Part shown: in pieces, positions 34,046 to 43,401 of the stretch
Position numbering within the stretch: the first letter of the stretch is position 1
Layout of the letters: each line of letters begins with the position of its first letter
Assembly (NCBI GenBank): GCA_002352665.1
Contig: DEIV01000033.1
Span: 1 to 62,955 of the forward strand
Direction of reading: 5' to 3'
DNA length: 62,955 bases
Source: Flavobacteriaceae bacterium UBA2765
Lineage (GTDB): Bacteria; Bacteroidota; Bacteroidia; Flavobacteriales; Flavobacteriaceae
Made by a program: the position numbers and the translations under genes
Notes under the pieces: generated by a model
What the model was told of the DNA's origin: nothing
The model's input: only the letters and a program-made list of their open reading frames with translations
Database searches by the model: none

Positions 34046-34702
34046 TTATGTAATAAGTATATTTAAAATTATTGCAAATGGGGCGATTTCGAGGGTGCAA
34101 AGGTACAAAATAAAATAAAATGATCTACCAAAAACTAAAGTTTGATTATTTTTTATAATTAATATATAATAATATAGAAATAAAACGAGGCTGGCAATCA
34201 ATAAAAAGTATGAAAAAACATCAGATTTAAAATAAAAATTTATCACCAAAAAAGGTAATATGATTAGGCTAAAATTACCTAAATAACTAATTTTTAAAAA
34301 CGAAAAGTAATGCTGGTCTTTTTCTTTTTCAAATAAAACACCTAATAAAACACCTATAATTATTCTAACAACTATAAAAATACTAACATAAAAAACTATT
34401 TTTAAGAAAAATATAAAATCGTAAGAGGCTTGATTAGGTTTGTATAAATTATGAGCAATAAATATTAAAAATGAGATAATAATAGTAGCCACTACATAAA
34501 ATATTATGTTAAAGATGTTAAAAATTGTTGGGCTCGCCTTAGCGTAGCTGTTAATATATGTATTGTTTAATAGTATATATTGTAATTTATAAAACCTATC
34601 ACCGTATTTTATTCTATTTAATAGCAAAAGCGTAAAAACAATCATTAAAGTAATTGTAATCCAATCTTGCGATATAAATATACGTTCTGTAGCTTCGTTC
34701 AT
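34046..34702 (-). CDS. DUF4271 membrane protein
   Basis: This 218-residue protein has an N-terminal extracytoplasmic stretch and about six membrane helices across the rest; features include KYGDRFYKLQYILLNNTYI. It matches DUF4271, a Bacteroidota family of unknown function encoded beside hemD. It lies 24 bases upstream of hemD on the same strand, so co-transcription is likely. Confidence 0.82.
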   Translation of the reverse strand: MNEATERIFISQDWITITLMIVFTLLLLNRIKYGDRFYKLQYILLNNTYINSYAKASPTIFNIFNIIFYVVATIIISFLIFIAHNLYKPNQASYDFIFFLKIVFYVSIFIVVRIIIGVLLGVLFEKEKDQHYFSFLKISYLGNFSLIILPFLVINFYFKSDVFSYFLLIASLVLFLYYYILIIKNNQTLVFGRSFYFILYLCTLEIAPFAIILNILIT

Positions 34703-34814
34703 TTTATAACGAATAAGTTTGAGGTAAATACCATAAGGTAAAATTAGAAATTTTTAAATGCTAGGCATTTTATATACTTGAAAATGTTAACACAAAATTA
34801 GTAATAATTTGTTT

Positions 34815-34822
34815 TACCTTTG
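34815..34822 (+). promoter_or_regulatory. -7 promoter element of the mannosyltransferase-pyrC operon
   Basis: TACCTTTG, a TAnnTTTG box 18 bases before the ATG at 34841; no -33 element at normal spacing. Confidence 0.45.
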
Positions 34823-34840
34823 TCAAATAAATTATAATCA

Positions 34841-35569
34841 ATGCAAGACACCTTAGTTATTATACCTACTTATAACGAAAAAGAGAATATTGAGAATATG
34901 GTTAAAGCTGTGTTTTCATTAGAAAAATCTTTTGATATTTTAGTGGTTGATGATAATTCACCTGATGGCACTGCTGAGATTGTTAAAAAATTGCAAACAG
35001 CATATCCCAATCGGTTATTTTTAGAAATTCGAAAGAATAAAAACGGATTAGGTACTGCGTATATACATGGTTTTAAGTGGGCTCTATCAAAAAAATATAA
35101 CTATATCATTGAAATGGATGCTGACTTCTCTCATAACCCTAAAGATCTAATTAGACTTTATAGAGCATGTAATGATTATGGAGCCGATGTCTCTATAGGA
35201 TCTAGATATTCTAAAGGCGTTAATGTTGTTAATTGGCCTATGAATAGGGTTTTAATGTCTTACTTTGCCAGTAAATATGTACGTTTTATAACTAGAATTC
35301 CAATTCATGACACCACCGCCGGTTTTGTTTGTTATAAACGCGAAGTACTTGAAACCATAAATTTTGATAGAATAAAGTTTATAGGCTATGCTTTTCAAAT
35401 TGAAATGAAATTTAAAGCATGGAAACACGGTTTTAATATTAAAGAAGTTTCTGTTATCTTCACAGATAGAACCTTAGGAGAATCTAAAATGGACAGCTCT
35501 ATTATAGGAGAAGCGATCTTTGGCGTTATTAAAATGAAACTTAAAGGCTTACCAAAATCAACACAATGA
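34841..35569 (+). CDS. Polyprenol monophosphomannose synthase (GT2 family)
   Basis: This 242-residue GT-A glycosyltransferase has TLVIIPTYNEKENI, VVDDNSPDGTAE, IIEMDADFSHNP (DxD-type metal site) and GSRYSKG. It resembles the catalytic domain of DPM1: it would move mannose from GDP-mannose to a polyprenyl phosphate on the cytoplasmic membrane face. No C-terminal membrane domain is present. Its stop overlaps the pyrC start by 4 bases. Confidence 0.9.
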   Translation: MQDTLVIIPTYNEKENIENMVKAVFSLEKSFDILVVDDNSPDGTAEIVKKLQTAYPNRLFLEIRKNKNGLGTAYIHGFKWALSKKYNYIIEMDADFSHNPKDLIRLYRACNDYGADVSIGSRYSKGVNVVNWPMNRVLMSYFASKYVRFITRIPIHDTTAGFVCYKREVLETINFDRIKFIGYAFQIEMKFKAWKHGFNIKEVSVIFTDRTLGESKMDSSIIGEAIFGVIKMKLKGLPKSTQ

Positions 35570-36903
35570 ACAAAACTCTCATTAAAAATGCAAAAATTAT
35601 TAACGAAGGCCTAATAAGCGTTGGCGATGTGTTAATTGAAGGTCATTTTATTGCCGAAGTGGGTAAGGTGGGTGCAGTTAATGCAGACACAAAAATTATT
35701 GATGCATTAGGTAAATATTTATTACCCGGAGTTATTGACGATCAGGTGCATTTTAGAGAGCCTGGACTAACACATAAGGCCACTATTGCTTCTGAAAGTA
35801 AAGCGGCTGTTGCTGGAGGGATTACTTCTTTTATTGAAATGCCAAATACTGTACCACAAGCAACAACACAAAAATTGTTACAAGACAAGTTTGAAATTGC
35901 GGCTAAAACAGCATACGCCAATTATTCATTTATGTTTGGTGGTACTAATGATAATTTAGAGGAATTATTAAAAACAGACCCTAAAAAAGTCGCAGCTATT
36001 AAATTATTTTTAGGCTCTTCAACAGGAAATATGCTGGTAGATGATGAGAAGGTGCTAGAAAAAATATTTTCTTCAACTAAAATGCTCATTGCCGTACACT
36101 GTGAAGATGAAACTATTATTCAAGATAATTTGGCAAGTGCTAAAGCTATATATGGAGATAATATTCCTATAGAGTTACATCCTAAAATTAGAAGTGAAGA
36201 AGCCTGTTATACGTCATCATCTAAGGCTATAGCATTGGCAAAAAAAACTGGAGCTAGGTTACATGTTTTTCATCTTTCTACAGAAAGAGAGACTCTTTTA
36301 TTCAGAAACGATATACCCTTAGAAGAGAAACAAATTACAGCAGAGGTTTGTGTACATCATTTGTGGTTTGACGACTCTTTTTATAAAGAGAAAGGAACAT
36401 TCATTAAATGGAACCCTGCCATAAAGACCAAAGCGGATAAAAATGGTCTTTGGAAAGCCTTATTGACCGATAAAATTGATGTTATTGCATCAGATCACGC
36501 CCCACATACTTTAGAGGAAAAATCTCAAGTATATACAAAAGCACCTAGTGGAGGACCTCTAGTACAACATGCTTTGTTAGCCATGTTAGAAGCTACACAT
36601 CACGGTATTTTATCTTTGGAAAAATTAGTGGAAAAAATGTGTCACAATCCAGCTATATTATTTCAGATTGAAAAAAGAGGATTTATAAAAAAGGGCTATT
36701 ATGCAGATTTGGTTTTGGTAGACTTAGAATCACCACAAGTAGTTACTAACGATTCTATTTTATACAAATGTGGATGGTCTCCTTTTGAAGGTTCTACTTT
36801 CAATTCAGAAATAACACATACTTTTGTTAATGGAAATTTGATGTACCATCAAGGTAAGTTTGATGATGAAAATAAAGGCATGCAATTAACTTTTAACAGG
36901 TAA
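35566..36903 (+). CDS. pyrC: Dihydroorotase
   Basis: This 445-residue amidohydrolase shows GVIDDQVHFREPGLTHK, GGITSFIEMPNT, KLFLGSSTGNM (metal-bridging Lys region), HVFHLSTE and IASDHAPHT. It would cyclise carbamoyl aspartate in pyrimidine synthesis. The first metal motif, normally DxHxH, reads DDQVH, with Gln for the first His; I recall this as standard in the flavobacterial branch. It is coupled to the mannosyltransferase gene and followed without a gap by the DUF4296 gene. Confidence 0.93.
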   Translation: MNKTLIKNAKIINEGLISVGDVLIEGHFIAEVGKVGAVNADTKIIDALGKYLLPGVIDDQVHFREPGLTHKATIASESKAAVAGGITSFIEMPNTVPQATTQKLLQDKFEIAAKTAYANYSFMFGGTNDNLEELLKTDPKKVAAIKLFLGSSTGNMLVDDEKVLEKIFSSTKMLIAVHCEDETIIQDNLASAKAIYGDNIPIELHPKIRSEEACYTSSSKAIALAKKTGARLHVFHLSTERETLLFRNDIPLEEKQITAEVCVHHLWFDDSFYKEKGTFIKWNPAIKTKADKNGLWKALLTDKIDVIASDHAPHTLEEKSQVYTKAPSGGPLVQHALLAMLEATHHGILSLEKLVEKMCHNPAILFQIEKRGFIKKGYYADLVLVDLESPQVVTNDSILYKCGWSPFEGSTFNSEITHTFVNGNLMYHQGKFDDENKGMQLTFNR

Positions 36904-37296
36904 ATGAAAAAATTTATTTACATATTGTTTGTCGTGATGATACTGTCATCATGCACAAGTAGAACCATCTACAAAAAACCGGATCACCTTATTGAAAAAG
37001 AAAAAATGATAGATATTTGGACTGATATTTACATAGCGAAAGGTGCAAAAACAATTCAAACAAAAAAATTAAGAAAAGACATCAACTATTTACCTTTGGT
37101 TTTTAAAAAATATGCTTTAGATAGCCTTACATTTAGTGAAAGCAATTTGTATTATACCTCTAAAATAGATGATTATGAAAAAATGTTTCTGGAAGTCGAA
37201 AAACGACTAAAAGAATTGAAAGAAATTTACGATCCAAAAACCAAATTAGATTCTATTATTGAAAAATCTAGAGGAGCAGTAGAAGCAATAGAGTAG
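36904..37296 (+). CDS. DUF4296 lipoprotein
   Basis: This 130-residue protein has a lipobox signal (residues 1-17, ILSSC). A helical domain with EKEKMIDIWTDIYIAKGAK and FKKYALDSLTFSESNLYYTS matches DUF4296, a Bacteroidota family of unknown function. The ATG follows the pyrC stop directly, so it is the third gene of that operon. Confidence 0.87.
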   Translation: MKKFIYILFVVMILSSCTSRTIYKKPDHLIEKEKMIDIWTDIYIAKGAKTIQTKKLRKDINYLPLVFKKYALDSLTFSESNLYYTSKIDDYEKMFLEVEKRLKELKEIYDPKTKLDSIIEKSRGAVEAIE

Positions 37297-37331
37297 CTTA
37301 GCATTTATAGTTTAAAAAAATAGGATCATTA

Positions 37332-38339
37332 TTATTTATCTTTCAAATAATCTGCACAAACATTATGTATAGTCTCTTTTAATGGCGTAAATTGGAAATT
37401 AATAGCTTCTTTAATTTTCATATTAGAATAGTGATAATGGTTTTGAGATGATTTTACCGATTGTTTTGATATTAAAGGATCTGTTCTGGTAATTCTACTT
37501 AATAACCATCCAAACCGCCAAGCCAATGCACCTAACAATTTATTTGATTTAATATAAGGTCTTTTTTTACCCAAGGCATCTGCTATGCTAAAAAAGACTT
37601 CTTTAAAAGAGGTGTTATCACTTACCAAAATAAATCTTTCGTTTTTTATTTGCCCTTGCATTAGTTGAGTCATGGCTTTTACAACGTCCACTACATTAAC
37701 AAAACCTGTAACACCATTAGTATAAAACGGAAAACCATTATATATTTTATCAAATAATTTACCCGACCCACTTTGCCAAAACCCCGCACCTAAAATTACT
37801 CCAGGATTCACTACCACTACGTCAATATTTTCTTGAGAAGCTCTCCAAACCTCAATTTCGGCACCATATTTTGTAATAGCATATCCATAATTATTATCAG
37901 CAACATTCCATTCGTTATTTTCCGTAATATTTTTGCCAGTTATAGGTTTGCCTACAGCAGCCACAGAGCTTACAAAGCACAACTTTCTAATTTGGTTCAC
38001 TATGCAGAGGTTTACAATGTTCGCTGTACCTTCAATATTAATTTTTCGCATTTTTTTGTAATCTTTATGGCTAAAAGATATCAACGCGGCACAATGATAT
38101 ACATAGGTAATGTTTTTGAAAGCCTTAGTAAGAGCAGGAACATTGGTAATATCAGCCTCCATCCAAGTAATTGATGAAAAAAGTTGTGTATAGTTGTCTG
38201 TATAATAAGAAAAAACATGCTTAACAGCTTCAATTGAACTTTTTTTTCTATGTATAGCTACTATTTTTTCACCTTGCTGAGCCAAATGAAATAATAAATG
38301 CGAACCAACCAACCCTGTACCTCCTGTAACTAAAATCAT
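37332..38339 (-). CDS. NAD(P)-dependent epimerase/dehydratase (extended SDR)
   Basis: This 335-residue protein has a Rossmann nucleotide-binding start ILVTGGTGLVGSHLLFHLA, the TYVYHCAALISF block, and the active-site YGYAITKYGAEIE (Tyr-x-x-x-Lys). It resembles dihydroflavonol-reductase-like or nucleoside-sugar-type SDRs; the substrate cannot be read from sequence. It converges on the pyrC operon and is divergent from tyrS. Confidence 0.86.
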   Translation of the reverse strand: MILVTGGTGLVGSHLLFHLAQQGEKIVAIHRKKSSIEAVKHVFSYYTDNYTQLFSSITWMEADITNVPALTKAFKNITYVYHCAALISFSHKDYKKMRKINIEGTANIVNLCIVNQIRKLCFVSSVAAVGKPITGKNITENNEWNVADNNYGYAITKYGAEIEVWRASQENIDVVVVNPGVILGAGFWQSGSGKLFDKIYNGFPFYTNGVTGFVNVVDVVKAMTQLMQGQIKNERFILVSDNTSFKEVFFSIADALGKKRPYIKSNKLLGALAWRFGWLLSRITRTDPLISKQSVKSSQNHYHYSNMKIKEAINFQFTPLKETIHNVCADYLKDK

Positions 38340-38501
38340 GCGTTAAAAGTAAGTATTTAAAATGGTTTTAAACTAACTTTTAAGTTGTATCAATAACAAT
38401 TTGAATTAACAAATATTGAGTTCTCAATTCTCTTAAGATTAGAGATGACTGTAAGGAATATTGCAGATTATAAGACGCTTATTTAAAATTATACTTTCAA
38501 G

Positions 38502-38532
38502 TTGTTATTCAATAACTATAAACATATCTTTG
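38502..38532 (+). promoter_or_regulatory. Bacteroidota-type promoter of tyrS
   Basis: -33 TTG (38502-38504), 20-base spacer, -7 TATCTTTG (38525-38532), 18 bases before the tyrS ATG. It is a good match to the TTTG / TAnnTTTG consensus. Confidence 0.65.
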
Positions 38533-38550
38533 CCAAAATAAGTAGATAAA

Positions 38551-39846
38551 ATGAAAAATAATTTTGTTGAAGAATTACGTTGGAGAGGTATGTTGCATGA
38601 CATTATGCCCGGGACTGAAGAACAGTTGTTAAAAGAAGTAACAACGGCCTATATTGGCTTTGATCCCACTGCAGATTCATTACATATTGGTAGTTTGGTA
38701 CAAATTATTCTATTGATGCATTTTCAAAAACATGGTCATAAACCTATTGCTTTGATAGGCGGAGCAACAGGTATGATAGGTGATCCTTCAGGAAAATCTA
38801 CAGAACGTAATTTATTAGATGAAGCTACGCTAGCCAAAAACGTGAATGGCATTAAAAATCAATTAGAAAAATTTTTAGATTTTTCGGCTAAATTGGTTAA
38901 TGCTGCTGAATTGGTGAATAATTACGATTGGATGAAAAATTTAACGTTTTTAGAATTCGCAAGAGACATAGGCAAACATATTACTGTAAATTATATGATG
39001 GCAAAAGATTCGGTAAAAAAACGTTTAAGTGCTGAATCTAAGGACGGAATGAGTTTTACTGAGTTTACCTACCAATTAGTTCAAGGATATGATTTTTTAC
39101 ATTTATTTAATGAAAAGGATTGTAAGCTTCAAATTGGAGGTTCAGACCAATGGGGAAATATAACCACAGGTACAGAATTGATAAGAAGAAAAGCTCAAGG
39201 CAAAGCCTATGCATTGACTTGTCCTTTAATTACGAAAGCAGATGGTTCAAAATTTGGAAAATCTGAAGGTGGAAATATATGGCTTGATGCAAAACGGACA
39301 TCTCCCTATAAATTTTATCAATATTGGCTGAATGCTTCTGATGAGGATGCTGAAAAGTATATTAAGATCTTTACTTTTTTAGATAAACAAACCATTGAAA
39401 ATTTATGTAAAGAACATCAAGAAGCACCACATTTACGTCTATTACAAAAAACAATTGCCAAAGAGGTTACTACAATGGTACATGCTAAAGATGCTTTAGA
39501 AAATGCTATAAAGGCTTCGAATATATTATTCGGAAAATCTACTTCAGACGATTTAAAAAGTTTGGATGAAAAAACTTTTTTAGATGTTTTTGAAGGGGTG
39601 CCACAGGCTAAAGTTTCTATAAAAGACCTTAAAGCAGGAATTGCTATTATAGATGCTTTAAATGAAAAATCAGGATTCTTAAAATCTAATGGTGAAGCCA
39701 GAAGAGCCTTAAAAGAAAACTCAATTTCGGTGAATAAAGAGAAAATAAGCGAAAGTTTTGAATTGACTACTGATAACTTGATTAGTGATAATTATATTTT
39801 GTTGCAACGTGGTAAAAAGAACTATTTTTTACTGGAAGTAAATTAA
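38551..39846 (+). CDS. tyrS: Tyrosine-tRNA ligase
   Basis: This 431-residue class I synthetase has the HIGH region IGFDPTADSLHIGSL, GGATGMIGDPSGKS, the tyrosine pocket block QVQGYDFLHL-like (QLVQGYDFLHLF), GGSDQWGN and the KMSKS-type KFGKSEGGNIWLD. It ends with an S4 RNA-binding domain (about 365-431). It charges tRNA-Tyr. It is probably co-transcribed with the permease gene 43 bases downstream. Confidence 0.97.
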   Translation: MKNNFVEELRWRGMLHDIMPGTEEQLLKEVTTAYIGFDPTADSLHIGSLVQIILLMHFQKHGHKPIALIGGATGMIGDPSGKSTERNLLDEATLAKNVNGIKNQLEKFLDFSAKLVNAAELVNNYDWMKNLTFLEFARDIGKHITVNYMMAKDSVKKRLSAESKDGMSFTEFTYQLVQGYDFLHLFNEKDCKLQIGGSDQWGNITTGTELIRRKAQGKAYALTCPLITKADGSKFGKSEGGNIWLDAKRTSPYKFYQYWLNASDEDAEKYIKIFTFLDKQTIENLCKEHQEAPHLRLLQKTIAKEVTTMVHAKDALENAIKASNILFGKSTSDDLKSLDEKTFLDVFEGVPQAKVSIKDLKAGIAIIDALNEKSGFLKSNGEARRALKENSISVNKEKISESFELTTDNLISDNYILLQRGKKNYFLLEVN

Positions 39847-39889
39847 GGTTAACAAATAAAATTTATTTAAACGAAGGTTAGATTAACTT

Positions 39890-40945
39890 ATGAACGAAAG
39901 AAGAACTACTAATATAATGGTATTGATTATAGTATTGCCCGTATTTTTTTACGTGCTAAAACTATTGTCTTTTATTTTTATACCACTTGTTTTTTCATTG
40001 TTTATTGCATTGATGTTTTGGCCTTTAATGCGATGGTTGAGAAAGAGGAAAGTGTCAAAAATAATTAGCCTTATTATAGTTATTGTAATTATAGCTGTAT
40101 TCTTTAAACTGCTCGGTGAAGTAATACACTTATCTAGTAAAGAAATTTTAGCATCTGATAATAATTTGTTTGAAAAGGTAGAATTAAAATTAGAAAGTTT
40201 AATAATTCCTTTAGAAAGCTTTTTTGGTATTGAAAGAGTTGAGGGTAAAAGTATTACTTTACATTATTTTCAAGCCATAGATATAAGTAAAACCTTTGGT
40301 TCAACATTAGACATCATAGGTAATACAATAACCATGACCTTAATGACATTTTTCTTCGCGATTTTGCTGCTGGCGGAATCTTTAAATATTCAAAAAGTTT
40401 TAAATAGTACTATTCTTCGTCAAGAATTCTCATCTGTCAAGGTTTTTATGCGAATAGAAAAAGACATCATTACTTTTATAAAAGTAAAATTTATCATCAG
40501 TTTTTTTACAGGTTTAGGTTTTACACTTGCCTGTTATTACTTTGATGTAAGTTTTCCTATTTTCTGGGGTTTATTTGCATTTGTAATCAATTTTGTTCAA
40601 ATGATTGGTTCTGTAATTTCGGTTGTATTGTTATCGTTATTTGCATTTGTAGAGCTAGACACCACAGGAACTTTACTCTTTTTTATACTCGTAATTTCCT
40701 TAGTTCAAGTTATTATGGGAGGTATTCTAGAACCTATTTTTATGGGTAAATCTTTTTCGATTAATGTGATAACTATATTGATTATGTTAATGTTTTGGGG
40801 ATTTATTTGGGGTATTCCCGGTATGATACTTTCCATACCTATAACAGTATTTATCAAAATAATATTAGAACAATTTCCAAAAACTAAAGTAATAGCAGAT
40901 TTAATGTCGGGCTCAGAATTAATACCTATTAAAAATGATTTATAA
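39890..40945 (+). CDS. AI-2E-family transporter (PerM-like)
   Basis: This 351-residue membrane protein has about eight helices. They include the N-terminal pair (IMVLIIVLPVFFYVLKLLSFIFIPLVFSLF is cut by the helix break near residue 20), a soluble loop at about 85-125, and the family block GLFAFVINFVQMIGSV plus GGILEPIFMGKSF near the C-terminus. Family members export varied substrates, including AI-2 and ions; the role here is unknown. Confidence 0.87.
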   Translation: MNERRTTNIMVLIIVLPVFFYVLKLLSFIFIPLVFSLFIALMFWPLMRWLRKRKVSKIISLIIVIVIIAVFFKLLGEVIHLSSKEILASDNNLFEKVELKLESLIIPLESFFGIERVEGKSITLHYFQAIDISKTFGSTLDIIGNTITMTLMTFFFAILLLAESLNIQKVLNSTILRQEFSSVKVFMRIEKDIITFIKVKFIISFFTGLGFTLACYYFDVSFPIFWGLFAFVINFVQMIGSVISVVLLSLFAFVELDTTGTLLFFILVISLVQVIMGGILEPIFMGKSFSINVITILIMLMFWGFIWGIPGMILSIPITVFIKIILEQFPKTKVIADLMSGSELIPIKNDL

Positions 40946-41066
40946 GAGCCTTTTTTTGGCAATTGGCCCTAAGTTAGAAGTAGAGTAGCGAAGTTAATAG
41001 AAAATGACTCAAGAAACAAACCAAATTATTATGGCTTAACTTCAACTCATGAATCAATTTTACTAA

Positions 41067-41099
41067 GATCATTTGTTGGTGAAAAATAACAACAAAGGC
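41067..41099. repeat. 33-base repeat, right-hand side of R-M endonuclease gene
   Basis: Starts GATCATTTGTTGGTG and ends AAAGGC. It matches 44878-44910 at 25 of 33 positions. The two copies lie on either side of the restriction-modification operon. Confidence 0.65.
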
Positions 41100-41165
41100 G
41101 AAAATACTCACAAAACTTTGGGTTTAGCACAAACGTCCTATGTTTTTTATACATCCCACTGGGCT

Positions 41166-42170
41166 TTATTGGGGAGCTCTTAATACGCCAGAATGTTTGA
41201 ATAAACCAAATACTCTTTCTTTATGATATTGTAAGAAGTTTTTTTCTGGTTTGAAGAAGTCCTCCGTTGGAACGTTTATTTTCTGTTTATCAAATTTACT
41301 TAATAAAGTATTTTTTACATCTTCATGTACTGATATTGTGTAATCATCATTTATTGTAAACATTCCCTTATCAAATGCCCAATGAATATCTCTTGACATT
41401 GCAATACCATTACAAGGCAGAAAAGAACCAGAATGCGATTTGGGTTTAATATGGGCCGCTTCTAAGTTGATTAATTTGTCATAAAAAATGGCTTCATTCG
41501 TTATGGCACATTTATTTTGATATCCTAAAAGAACAAAATCTCTAAAACTTACTGAATTAAATAGATTGGCTCCTTTAGTTTCTTCAATATCTTCAGCAGA
41601 ACCTTTTGAAATTTCATCTTGCATTTTTTTTACATCTTTTTTTACTTCATCAGGAACAATTGTTTCTAATGAATCAATATCAAGAGTAAAACTTTTTATA
41701 AAAGATAACTCGTCTTTTATTAATGCGTGACCACCTACTAATTTGGAATCTGCAACTAACCCATCAAGCGTTTCATAGTTGTTTTCTCCTTTACGAAATA
41801 ATAATATTTGATAAAAAGCAATGTTTTGTTCAGTTTCAATTTTATTAAAAACTACAATATCATTAGGCATGAAATATGCACGTTTTGGGTCTATTTTTGA
41901 ATTTAGATAGAGTCTGTATTCATTACGTGGGCTTTTAGCTAAACTTCTGTGATACTTGTCATTATGAAAAACGTATGAACAATAAATTTTCTGAGTTGAA
42001 TTGGGAGGGATTACTGGTAATAAAATAGTGTCGTTTAATTCTGTTTGACTAAGTGGAGGGAAGAAATCTTCACTTTTTTTAGAGATAAGAAAATACCTTC
42101 CTCTTGAAACGCTGCCGTCTGCTTTTGGGCTTCCTAATTCTTGAAAGCCTAATTTTTTAATGTAATACAT
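41166..42170 (-). CDS. HNH restriction endonuclease of a type II R-M system
   Basis: The 334-residue protein has a C-terminal HNH nuclease domain (about 213-275): CAITNEAIFYDKL, INLEAAHIKPKSHSG (first His), NGIAMSRDIHWAFDKG (Asn and last His). The N-terminal half (about 1-190) is beta-rich and unrelated to other genes here; it probably reads the DNA site. The start overlaps the end of the second methyltransferase gene by 14 bases. Endonuclease function is inferred from HNH plus operon context; a type IV-like nuclease is possible but unlikely beside two methyltransferases. Confidence 0.8.
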   Translation of the reverse strand: MYYIKKLGFQELGSPKADGSVSRGRYFLISKKSEDFFPPLSQTELNDTILLPVIPPNSTQKIYCSYVFHNDKYHRSLAKSPRNEYRLYLNSKIDPKRAYFMPNDIVVFNKIETEQNIAFYQILLFRKGENNYETLDGLVADSKLVGGHALIKDELSFIKSFTLDIDSLETIVPDEVKKDVKKMQDEISKGSAEDIEETKGANLFNSVSFRDFVLLGYQNKCAITNEAIFYDKLINLEAAHIKPKSHSGSFLPCNGIAMSRDIHWAFDKGMFTINDDYTISVHEDVKNTLLSKFDKQKINVPTEDFFKPEKNFLQYHKERVFGLFKHSGVLRAPQ

Positions 42171-43401
42171 AATTTATCTCTTTTTCCAATAAAATTTTGG
42201 TTGAATGTATTTCAGCAACTGTTTCAGCTATTGTTTTTGAGAACTTTGGAGGAACAGCATTGCCAATCATTTTATATTGGTCTCCTCTTGAACCGAAAAA
42301 TTTAAAATCATCATCAAAAGTTTGTATTCTTGCAGCTTCTCTCACTGTGATTGAACGAGCTTGTTTGGGGTCAGGATGAATATGTCTAAGTCCATCTTTG
42401 TATAAGTGAGCAGGAATTGTATTGCTCGGTTTATCCTCTCTAATTACATGGTATTTATGAAATTTGGAATCTTTCCCTGTTTGTTCTTTGTACAGTTGAA
42501 TTAAAGCTTGAGTGCTTGAGTATTTATTTGCTCCACATTGAATATCATTTGCTAAAATCTCAAAAATTTTCACATCTCTTTTACTGTGAAATCTTGGTTC
42601 GTGATTTTCAGGAAGAGGAATACCATTTAATCTAACAGCATGAGATTTTTTAATTCCATTTTGTTCATTTACAGGGTAAATTTTTGGTAAATTTTCAAAA
42701 GCTTCTTTAGCGTTAGTTGGGTAAGGTTGTTTTTTACTTTTCATTAAAGAGTAAAAATTTCGAACCTGTTGAGTACTTGTCTTACTTTTTCTAACACCAT
42801 AAATAATTACTCTTTTTCTTTTTTGAGGAATTCCATAATAGGAAGTATCAAATAGAGCATTTGCTCGTAGATTATCGGTTATTTCATAATCTATTTCTGA
42901 AAAAGCCTCTCTAATTCTATCAATTATTGAAATGCCACCAGGTTTAGCTGATAGAATTCCTTCCACATTTTCAAAAACAAATGTTTTAGGTTTAAAATGG
43001 TCAACCATTTTTACATAACTCTCAAAAAGATAATTTCTGTAATCCTCTTGCATTCCTTTTTCATCTCTGACTCTTCCTGCAATTGAATATGCTTGACAAG
43101 GGGGACCTCCCACAATCACATCAACTTTTGATTCATTAACTAAACTGATTAGTCCTTCACTAATTCCAAATTTTGCATCCATGTATCCATGCAGGAGTTC
43201 ATCCGTTCTTTGTATGTCAAAATGAAGAATATTATTTTTAGATAAATTATAATTCCATTTTTCTGACAACCTGTTTTTTAAAGTATTAACAGTTGGAAGC
43301 TCCCAATCAACAGCAGCTAAAGTATTGTATTTTCCTGTTTGAAGAAAACCATCAATTAATCCACCACATCCTGCAAATAAGTCAATTACGTTAATCTTCA
43401 T
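42157..43401 (-). CDS. DNA (cytosine-5)-methyltransferase, second of the pair
   Basis: This 414-residue protein has the C5-methyltransferase motifs in order: I VIDLFAGCGGLIDGF (5-19), IV GGPPCQAYSIAGR with the catalytic Cys (about 100), VI FVFENVEG, VIII GIPQKRKRVIIYG, IX REAARIQTFDDDF and X MIGNAVPP. A target recognition region of some 130 residues between VIII and IX is unlike that of the neighbouring methyltransferase, so it should read a different strand or site. It overlaps both neighbours by 11-14 bases. Confidence 0.93.
   Translation of the reverse strand: MKINVIDLFAGCGGLIDGFLQTGKYNTLAAVDWELPTVNTLKNRLSEKWNYNLSKNNILHFDIQRTDELLHGYMDAKFGISEGLISLVNESKVDVIVGGPPCQAYSIAGRVRDEKGMQEDYRNYLFESYVKMVDHFKPKTFVFENVEGILSAKPGGISIIDRIREAFSEIDYEITDNLRANALFDTSYYGIPQKRKRVIIYGVRKSKTSTQQVRNFYSLMKSKKQPYPTNAKEAFENLPKIYPVNEQNGIKKSHAVRLNGIPLPENHEPRFHSKRDVKIFEILANDIQCGANKYSSTQALIQLYKEQTGKDSKFHKYHVIREDKPSNTIPAHLYKDGLRHIHPDPKQARSITVREAARIQTFDDDFKFFGSRGDQYKMIGNAVPPKFSKTIAETVAEIHSTKILLEKEINYVLH

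Noticed and set aside
41000..41036. Tiny frame starting ATGACTCAAGAAACAAAC
   Set aside because: Twelve codons only, with no conserved context; could be the start of a gene lost when the R-M operon arrived, but unsupported.
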